DNA from: Ammonifex sp.
Lineage (GTDB): Bacteria; Bacillota; Desulfotomaculia; Desulfotomaculales; DYER01
Direction: 5' to 3'
Assembly (NCBI GenBank): GCA_020725605.1
Contig: DYER01000042.1
Location: 1-57,396 of the forward strand
Length of the DNA: 57,396 nt
The translations under genes and the position numbers were made by a program. Each line of letters opens with the position of its first letter. The stretch's first letter is position 1. This document shows, piece by piece, positions 52,320-57,396 of this stretch. Under the pieces are notes generated by a model. The model did not search any database, was not told the DNA's origin, and saw nothing but the letters and a program-made list of their open reading frames with translations.

Positions 52320-54008
52320 GTGCGCCGGTGCTGTCGTGTCGCGTTCACCTGGTCGGTAATCGTCGGGGGCCTGTGGGGGCTCGTCCACCTGGCCCCGGAG
52401 CTTAATCTGGATGCCGGACGGGAACTGGCCCTCCTGATCCTTCTGGGCATGGTAGCCGAGTGGCTGGCGGTACCCTTCCAGAGGGGGCAGCTTTCGGGCG
52501 GATTCGCCGTCATACTGGCCACCTTTGTGGTGCACGGGCCGGCGGCCGCGGCATGGGTGGGCGGTCTGGCCACCCTTTTCGGCCAGGGTCTCGTTAACCG
52601 GGGGCAGGGCATGCGCACGGTGCTGTTCAACGGCGCCCAGTACGTGCTGGCCGCCCTGGGGGGCAACTACGCCTACCTGCTGGCCGGCGGCGCGACCTCA
52701 GGCCGGACCGCCACCGGGAATCTGCCGGCCCTGCTGGCCTTTACGGCGGCCTACATGTTTGTGAACCACATTTTGGTTTACCTGTATACCAGACCCAACA
52801 AGCGCTACTATCCCCTGGTGGGCTGGCGCGACGCCTTTCAGTGGGACCTCCTGACCTACGTTCTGGCCACGCCCATCGGTCTCCTGATGGCCCTGGTGCG
52901 GGACAAGGTGGGTCTGGCCGGCTTGTCTCTGCTTTTCCTTCCCGTTCTGGCCACCCAGTTCATACTCCGGTTATACGTGGAACTGGCCCTCACCAACCGC
53001 GAGCTCGCCGTACTGTACGAAATCAGCCGCAGGCTGGGCAGAAAGCACGACCCCGGGCAGGTCGTAGAAATCGTGCTGCGCGAAACACGCCGGGTGATAG
53101 CCTATCACACCGGCATTATCTACCTCTGGTCCGACGAAGAGCGCTGCTACCGGCCCGGGGCGGTACTCAGCCCCCATGCCCGGCAGATCCGCGAGTTGCG
53201 CTTTGTACCGGCGGAGGGTTTTTTGGGGGAGGTGGTGCAGGCCCGGGAGCCGTACCTCATCATGGATACCCGGCAGGACGAGCGCGTGGGCAAAGAGCCC
53301 GGCTTCCCCCAGTTCCTGCGTTCCGCCATGATGGTGCCGCTGGTGGTAGAGGAGGACGTGCTCGGACTGTTTCTGGTGGGAGAGCGTCGTCCCCAGGCCT
53401 TCGACCGGAAGCAACTGCATACCCTCACGGTCATCGGCAGTCAGGCCACGGTGGCCATTACCAACGCCGTTCTGTACCGGCGGCTCGAGAATATGGCCAT
53501 TACCGACGGTCTCACCGGGTTGTACAACCACCGCTACTTTTACCTGCGTACCCAGGCGGAGTTCCAGCGGGCCGCGCGCCAGGGAGACAGTTTTGCCGTC
53601 ATCTTTTTCGACCTGGACCACTTCAAAGACCTCAACGACCAGTACGGGCACCTCGCCGGCGACGCGATACTCGCCCAACTGGGGGAAGTGATCCGCAACA
53701 ATTTGCGCGAGGGAGACGTGGCCGCCAGATACGGGGGCGAGGAGTTCGCCGTGCTGCTGCCGTCCACGGGGGAACATCGTGCCGTATATGCCGCCGAGCG
53801 CATACGGGAGGCCGTGCGCCGGCACGCCTTTGCCTGGGAGGGCCGGACCTGGCCGGTACAGGTCAGCATCAGCGCGGGGGTGGCGGTTTTTCCCAAGGAC
53901 GGCACGGACCTGACTACCCTGCTGCGGGCCGCGGACCGGGCCCTGTACCGGGCCAAGGAAATGGGGCGCGACCGGGTGGTGACCTCCGGTTCCGGCGCCG
54001 AGTCCTGA
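52320..54008 (+). CDS. Membrane GAF-GGDEF diguanylate cyclase
   Basis: A 562-residue signalling protein. Five to seven TM segments fill about 10-205, followed by a GAF domain (about 225-385) and a GGDEF domain (about 395-555). The active-site loop is GGEEF at 472-476, and the inhibitory-site motif RxxD (REGD, 463-466) lies five residues before it, so an active, product-inhibited c-di-GMP synthase is predicted. The membrane part resembles MASE-type sensors. GTG 52320 with GGGAGG seven bases upstream is the better start; ATG 52299 is possible but has no ribosome site. It is divergent from ylmC/ymxH. Confidence 0.93.
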   Translation: MRRCCRVAFTWSVIVGGLWGLVHLAPELNLDAGRELALLILLGMVAEWLAVPFQRGQLSGGFAVILATFVVHGPAAAAWVGGLATLFGQGLVNRGQGMRTVLFNGAQYVLAALGGNYAYLLAGGATSGRTATGNLPALLAFTAAYMFVNHILVYLYTRPNKRYYPLVGWRDAFQWDLLTYVLATPIGLLMALVRDKVGLAGLSLLFLPVLATQFILRLYVELALTNRELAVLYEISRRLGRKHDPGQVVEIVLRETRRVIAYHTGIIYLWSDEERCYRPGAVLSPHARQIRELRFVPAEGFLGEVVQAREPYLIMDTRQDERVGKEPGFPQFLRSAMMVPLVVEEDVLGLFLVGERRPQAFDRKQLHTLTVIGSQATVAITNAVLYRRLENMAITDGLTGLYNHRYFYLRTQAEFQRAARQGDSFAVIFFDLDHFKDLNDQYGHLAGDAILAQLGEVIRNNLREGDVAARYGGEEFAVLLPSTGEHRAVYAAERIREAVRRHAFAWEGRTWPVQVSISAGVAVFPKDGTDLTTLLRAADRALYRAKEMGRDRVVTSGSGAES

Positions 54009-54120
54009 GGGTGCTGGGGGGCCGCCTCCGGCCCGGCCACGGTTCGGGTCGCGGCCTGCCGTTTGCGGGCGCCCACGCCCTGCAAACTGGCGGTGCAGCC
54101 GGGTTTTGCGGGGGTATTTT

Positions 54121-54876
54121 ATGGAAAGATTTGCCAGATTTCTGGCCGCGCTGTGGGAGGACCTGCTCGCCTTCCTGGTACCGTTGCCACCGGGATGTCC
54201 CCTTTGCGGGGCCGCTTCGCCGACCCGGTCCCCGTGTGCAAAATGCCTGGACCGACTGGCGGAGTACCGTTCCCGGCCGCGCTGCCTCCGGTGCGGCAGG
54301 TGGTGGTCCGGGAATGCCGGGAACGCGGGTGGTTTGTGTTCCGATTGCAGGCGGGAGGCCCCGGCGTTTCTCGCGGCGCGGTCTCTGGGATCCTACGAGG
54401 GTATCTTGCGCCGTGCCGTGCACCGGCTGAAGTACGGACGCAAGATGTTTCTCGGCGAGCTCCTGGGGCGCCTCCTCGCCGAGGTGGTACGTGAGGACGC
54501 CGCACTGTGCCGGGCGGAGGTGGTGGTACCGGTACCCCTTTACGTGACGCGCCGGCGCACCCGGGGCTTCAACCAGGCCGAAGTACTGGCGCGGGCCCTG
54601 GCCGGCGCCTCGGGGCTACCCGTGTATTGTGACGCCCTCCTGAAAATCCGTCGCACCGCACCGCAGACCGGGCTGTCCCGGCCCTTGCGGCGCGAGAACC
54701 TGAGGGGGGCCTTCGTCGTGCGCGACCCGGCGGTGCTGCGCGGCCGCCGCGTGCTTCTGGTAGACGACGTGCTCACCACCGGCGCCACGGCAACGGAGTG
54801 CAGCCGGGAACTGCTGTCTGCCGGCGCGGGAGGCGTGGTGGTGGTAACGGTGGCCGCGGCCGATGTCACAAAATGA
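54121..54876 (+). CDS. comF: ComF family protein (phosphoribosyltransferase fold)
   Basis: A 251-residue protein. Two N-terminal zinc-binding pairs are seen (CPLC...CAKC and CLRC...CSDC, about 26-80), followed by a PRTase domain with SYEGILRRAVHRLKYGRK, VPVPLYVTRRRTRGFNQAEVLARAL and the PRPP-binding loop VLLVDDVLTTGATATEC. ComFC helps DNA uptake in competent bacteria and is also widespread in non-competent ones. ATG 54121 has GCGGGGG upstream. In many Bacillota it lies next to hpf and secA, consistent with the genes that follow here. Confidence 0.95.
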   Translation: MERFARFLAALWEDLLAFLVPLPPGCPLCGAASPTRSPCAKCLDRLAEYRSRPRCLRCGRWWSGNAGNAGGLCSDCRREAPAFLAARSLGSYEGILRRAVHRLKYGRKMFLGELLGRLLAEVVREDAALCRAEVVVPVPLYVTRRRTRGFNQAEVLARALAGASGLPVYCDALLKIRRTAPQTGLSRPLRRENLRGAFVVRDPAVLRGRRVLLVDDVLTTGATATECSRELLSAGAGGVVVVTVAAADVTK

Positions 54877-54880
54877 CGAA

Positions 54881-54960
54881 TTATTCACAAGCCGTTGTCT
54901 CTCCGCCACGGTTATTAACAGGGATATCCACATTGTCCACAGGGGAAGGGTTGTGTACAA
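54881..54960 (+). promoter_or_regulatory. Cluster of DnaA-box-like 9-mers before the cold-shock gene
   Basis: TTATTCACA (54881-54889) fits the TTWTNCACA DnaA consensus. ATATCCACA (54924-54932) and TTGTCCACA (54933-54941) stand head to tail without a gap, one mismatch each. The reverse of 54951-54959, TTGTACACA, is also one mismatch away and is part of the palindrome GGTTGT-GT-ACAACC (54949-54962). An A+T-rich stretch lies between. It could be DnaA binding for regulation or titration. Confidence 0.5.
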
Positions 54961-54965
54961 CCGGC

Positions 54966-54994
54966 TTGACACGGGTCCGGGGGTGTGATAGGAT
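54966..54994 (+). promoter_or_regulatory. Sigma-A promoter of the cold-shock gene
   Basis: TTGACA (54966-54971), 17 bases, TAGGAT (54989-54994). About 50 bases of leader follow, ending in AGGAGG. The palindrome at 54949-54962 abuts the -35. Confidence 0.8.
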
Positions 54995-55049
54995 TACCCC
55001 ACGTAGGTCGCAAGGCCCACGGTGAGAATCTTTTTAGGAGGTTTTTTGC

Positions 55050-55253
55050 ATGCGCGGTAGGGTCAAGTGGTTCAATCAGGAGAAGGGGTACGGGTTTATC
55101 GAGCGGGAGGACGGGGGTGACGTTTTCGTTCACTTCTCGGCCATCCAGGAAAAGGGTTTCAAAACCCTGACGCAGGGGCAGGAGGTCGAGTTTGAAGTGG
55201 TACAGGGTACCCGTGGGCCGCAGGCAGTCAACGTGGTGAAGCTGAGCCAGTAA
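55050..55253 (+). CDS. Cold-shock protein, CspA family
   Basis: A 67-residue cold-shock domain protein. The RNA-binding motifs [10 protein letters not shown] (RNP1-like) and DVFVHFSAI (RNP2-like) are intact, after the start RGRVKWFNQ. Such proteins bind single-stranded nucleic acid and melt RNA secondary structure. ATG 55050 follows AGGAGG by eight bases. It is a single-gene transcript with its own promoter and terminator. Which of the csp paralogues it is cannot be said. Confidence 0.97.
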   Translation: MRGRVKWFNQEKGYGFIEREDGGDVFVHFSAIQEKGFKTLTQGQEVEFEVVQGTRGPQAVNVVKLSQ

Positions 55254-55264
55254 CACAGGGACAG

Positions 55265-55311
55265 ATTGACCCCGGCAGAGGCAGGAGCGAGCTGGCCGGG
55301 GTTAATTTTTT
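55265..55311 (+). terminator. Terminator after the cold-shock gene
   Basis: CCCCGGC (55270-55276) pairs with GCCGGGG (55295-55301), extended outward by A-T and G-T pairs, and followed by a run of seven T residues. Confidence 0.9.
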
Positions 55312-55367
55312 TGGGCGGCAGGATTTTGTTCGCCAAGCGGGAAATAATTACATGGAGGGGGTTGGGC

Positions 55368-55883
55368 ATGGAGGTACACATCCGCGGCAAGAATATTGAA
55401 ATTACCGAAGCGTTGGGCTCCTACGTAACCAAGCGGCTCAGGAAGCTGGATAAGTACTTGCCGAACCTCGGTGAGGCTCAGGTGACCATGTCGGTCGAAA
55501 AGGGTTTTCACCGCGTGGAAGTGACCATCCCAATTAACGCCATGATCCTGCGCGGCGAAGAGGTCACCGAAGACATGTACGCCTCGGTGGACCTTGTAGT
55601 GGAGAAGCTGGAGAAGCAGATCGAACGGTACAAAGGAAAGTTAATCCGCCGCGGTCGGACGGTGGCCGAAGAGCGGCCGCCGGAGGGCCAGGACGAAGAA
55701 CGGCCTCTGGTGGTCCGGACCAAGCGTTTTGCCATTAAGCCTATGGCGGTTGAGGAGGCCATCCTTCAGATGAACCTCCTCGGCCATAACTTTTTCGTTT
55801 TCGCCAACGCCGAAACCGAGCAAATCAACGTTGTGTATCGCAGGCGCGACGGGAATTACGGGTTGATCGAACCGGGGATTTAA
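55368..55883 (+). CDS. hpf: Ribosome hibernation-promoting factor, long form
   Basis: A 171-residue long HPF. The N-terminal HPF/RaiA domain (about 1-100, VHIRGKNIEITEALGSYVTKRLRKLDKYLP and MYASVDLVVEKLEKQIERYKGKL) binds the 30S subunit, and the C-terminal domain (about 115-171, KRFAIKPMAVEEAILQMNLLGHNFFVFANAETEQINVVYRRRDGNYGLI) dimerises two ribosomes into 100S particles. ATG 55368 was chosen for the GGAGGGGG site and family start. It lies after the cold-shock gene's terminator and is followed by an unknown gene three bases after its stop. Confidence 0.97.
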   Translation: MEVHIRGKNIEITEALGSYVTKRLRKLDKYLPNLGEAQVTMSVEKGFHRVEVTIPINAMILRGEEVTEDMYASVDLVVEKLEKQIERYKGKLIRRGRTVAEERPPEGQDEERPLVVRTKRFAIKPMAVEEAILQMNLLGHNFFVFANAETEQINVVYRRRDGNYGLIEPGI

Positions 55884-55885
55884 GG

Positions 55886-56494
55886 ATGCGGGAGCCGGAG
55901 GCGGAGCTTCTGGAGCAGATAGAGGATGTGGTGGCGGCCCGGGTGCTCAAGGACGAGGAGGGCAATATCAGCGCCGTTTACGTGCTGGCCGGGAGCGGCA
56001 GGCCGGCCGAAGCCATAAAAAGGGACGTAGCCACGGCGCTGATGGCCCGGTACGGGAGCACGGGTGAGATATACCTGGCCCAGCTGGGGTATGCTCCCGG
56101 GAAAGGGGGCCGGTTGCCCGCCGGCCCCCGCCTAACGGGATACGTACTCACCCGGCGCGGTGTTCAGGCCGAGGCCCGGGTCGAAGTAATCGTGGAGCAG
56201 GGGCATTGTAGCGGGACCGCCGCAGGAGTGGCTTCCAGGACCAACCTGCGGCGTTTGCTCGCCCGGGCCGCGCTGGCCGCAGGGGTACAAAATCTGCCCG
56301 GTATCCGGGAGTGGGAGGTGGAAGAGGTCGCCGTCCTCCCCGTGGCGGGGTATGAGGTAGTTGTGGTAATCACATCCGCGGTGGGGCCGGGGGGTGAGCA
56401 AATTTTCGCCACCAGCGCCCTGGTAGAGCGTGACGAGGGAGAGGCCATTTGCAACGCGGCCCTGGACGCGGTCCGGCGGTGGCTCGAGATTTGA
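55886..56494 (+). CDS. Conserved hypothetical protein after hpf
   Basis: A 202-residue soluble protein I cannot assign to a family with certainty. It has no TM segment. The N-terminal part (about 5-75) contains LKDEEGNISAVYVLAGSGRPAEAIKRDVATALMARYG, a beta-alpha unit with a charged start, and the C-terminal part (about 95-200) has VEVIVEQGHCSGTAAGVASRTNLRRLLARAALAAG and EVVVVITSAVGPGGEQIFATSALV. Single, intact, highly biased like its neighbours. Only three bases separate it from hpf and the local ribosome site is weak, so it is probably translated by coupling. It lies before the pyrophosphatase gene. Confidence 0.7.
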   Translation: MREPEAELLEQIEDVVAARVLKDEEGNISAVYVLAGSGRPAEAIKRDVATALMARYGSTGEIYLAQLGYAPGKGGRLPAGPRLTGYVLTRRGVQAEARVEVIVEQGHCSGTAAGVASRTNLRRLLARAALAAGVQNLPGIREWEVEEVAVLPVAGYEVVVVITSAVGPGGEQIFATSALVERDEGEAICNAALDAVRRWLEI

Positions 56495-56518
56495 GGAACA
56501 GATGGCGCTTCCCGGGGG

Positions 56519-56547
56519 TTGAGGTTATTTTTGCTCTGTGCTATACT
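56519..56547 (+). promoter_or_regulatory. Promoter of the membrane pyrophosphatase gene
   Basis: TTGAGG (56519-56524), 17 bases, extended -10 TGC-TATACT (-10 at 56542-56547). The leader to the start codon is about 200 bases, without recognised riboswitch. Confidence 0.72.
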
Positions 56548-56752
56548 AGCTTGTGTTAAAGTCGTTACAAAATTCGGGCAGGGGAAGCGGCCAGTCTGGC
56601 ACTCAATTAGCCGGGGTGGATCGGGCGTTGGTGCGGCAAACCCGGCCGTACTGTCCCGGCTCTGGGAGGTGGGGACGGGCGAAGCAACGGGGTAATTGCG
56701 GGGAGGTGTGGTTTGTCGGGTTTGCACTGACGAGCACATGGGAGGTGTGACC

Positions 56753-57396
56753 TTGGATCAGTATTCCTACTTTGCCATCATAACGGCCATCGTGGGTATT
56801 CTCTTTGCCGTATACCTGGCGTCCTGGACCATGAAGCATCCGGCCGGTACGGCGCGGATGCAGGAGATTTCGGGCGCCATCCAGGAGGGTGCCCGGGCCT
56901 ACCTGAACCGTCAGTACAAGACCATCGCGGTGGTAGGTATCATAGTGGCCGTACTCATCTTCGTGGGGCTGGGCTGGAAGACGGCCCTGGGCTTCATCAT
57001 CGGCGCGACCTTTTCCGGCGCCTGCGGGTACGCCGGCATGCACATCACCACCAGGGCCAACGCGCGCGTGGCCGAAGCGGCCAAAAAGGGGTTGCCCTAC
57101 GCCCTGCTGGTGGCCTTCAAGGGCGGTTCCTTCACGGGCATGATGTGCGTGAGCCTCGGCCTGCTGGGGGTGGCCGGCATGTACCTGGCCTTCAAAGACC
57201 CCATCTCCCTGGTGGGCCTCGGCTTCGGTGGCAGCCTCATCAGCGTGTTCGCCCGTTTGGGCGGCGGCATCTACACCAAGAGCGCCGACGTGGGTGCGGA
57301 CCTGGTGGGTAAGGTCGAGGCCGGCATCCCGGAGGACGACCCGCGCAACCCGGCGGTCATTGCCGACAACGTGGGCGACAACGTGGGCGACTGCGC
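56753..57396 (+). CDS. hppA: Membrane-bound proton/sodium-pumping pyrophosphatase, 5' part
   Basis: The first about 214 residues of a V-type H+-PPase. TM segments begin at residue 6; [40 protein letters not shown] and [47 protein letters not shown] are nearly invariant family motifs. The last contains the pyrophosphate-binding Asp/Lys residues. The enzyme hydrolyses pyrophosphate and pumps protons or sodium out of the cytoplasm. TTG 56753 follows GGGAGG by seven bases. The remaining about two thirds, including the residues deciding K+ dependence and ion type, lie outside the window. Confidence 0.97.
   Translation, partial: MDQYSYFAIITAIVGILFAVYLASWTMKHPAGTARMQEISGAIQEGARAYLNRQYKTIAVVGIIVAVLIFVGLGWKTALGFIIGATFSGACGYAGMHITTRANARVAEAAKKGLPYALLVAFKGGSFTGMMCVSLGLLGVAGMYLAFKDPISLVGLGFGGSLISVFARLGGGIYTKSADVGADLVGKVEAGIPEDDPRNPAVIADNVGDNVGDC

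Noticed and set aside
54881-54962. Replication origin (oriC)
   Set aside because: No dnaA, dnaN or rnpA/rpmH genes nearby, no long A+T-rich unwinding element; treated as a regulatory cluster only.

Overview
The window is a visibly G+C-rich stretch of bacterial chromosome with AGGAGG-type ribosome binding sites, many GTG and TTG starts and near-consensus sigma-A promoters. S-layer homology (SLH) proteins, a CsaB pyruvyl transferase, VanW and LytR-CpsA-Psr proteins, YlmC/YmxH and a membrane pyrophosphatase together suggest a Gram-positive-lineage anaerobe of the Bacillota, probably a Desulfotomaculum/Moorella-like clostridium, possibly thermophilic. The species cannot be named from the sequence alone. 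No rRNA, tRNA, CRISPR array or insertion sequence was seen.

Positions 1-9359 are all on the minus strand. Reading in the direction of transcription: a YtcJ-like amidohydrolase (9359-8277); then, after a 535-base gene-poor gap with its own promoter, a P-loop GTPase related to cyclic 2,3-diphosphoglycerate synthetase, an arginine:glycine-amidinotransferase-like enzyme, a sodium:solute symporter, a GNAT acetyltransferase, carbamate kinase and ornithine carbamoyltransferase, closed by a strong terminator; and finally a partial Uma2 nuclease-fold gene. The amidinotransferase-to-OTC block looks like an energy-yielding guanidino-compound (arginine-type) pathway without a recognisable arginine deiminase. 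It is the best candidate here for an undescribed system.

Positions 9524-25277 run on the plus strand: a cNMP/CBS/DUF294 sensor with a DnaQ-type exonuclease; an RND efflux pair behind a consensus promoter; then a cell-envelope set (TPR-like membrane protein, PRC-barrel protein, VanW protein, small SLH protein, large SLH-anchored subtilase). An ECF sigma factor and its zinc-finger/DUF4349 anti-sigma factor lie on the minus strand (27143-25459). Divergent from them is a plus-strand operon: MarR, heme O synthase, a short HlyD-type adaptor and a DHA2 drug-efflux permease.

Positions 31059-46928 are a surface-polysaccharide region: TagA/WecG, CsaB, a small exported protein, an LCP ligase, three GT-B glycosyltransferases, two O-antigen ligase/polymerase-like proteins, two DUF4330 proteins, a PIG-L deacetylase, FabZ, TagO/WecA, GalU and a UDP-sugar epimerase. 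It could make the pyruvylated secondary wall polymer to which the SLH proteins bind. Two convergent gene pairs in it overlap at their 3' ends.

Positions 47045-57396 hold a DUF421 protein, a HEPN toxin gene broken by three frameshifts beside an intact MNT nucleotidyltransferase that is translationally coupled to a phosphohexomutase, MetK, a YlmC/YmxH protein, a GGDEF diguanylate cyclase, ComF, a cold-shock protein preceded by a cluster of DnaA-box-like 9-mers, HPF, an unknown protein, and the start of a membrane pyrophosphatase that runs off the window.
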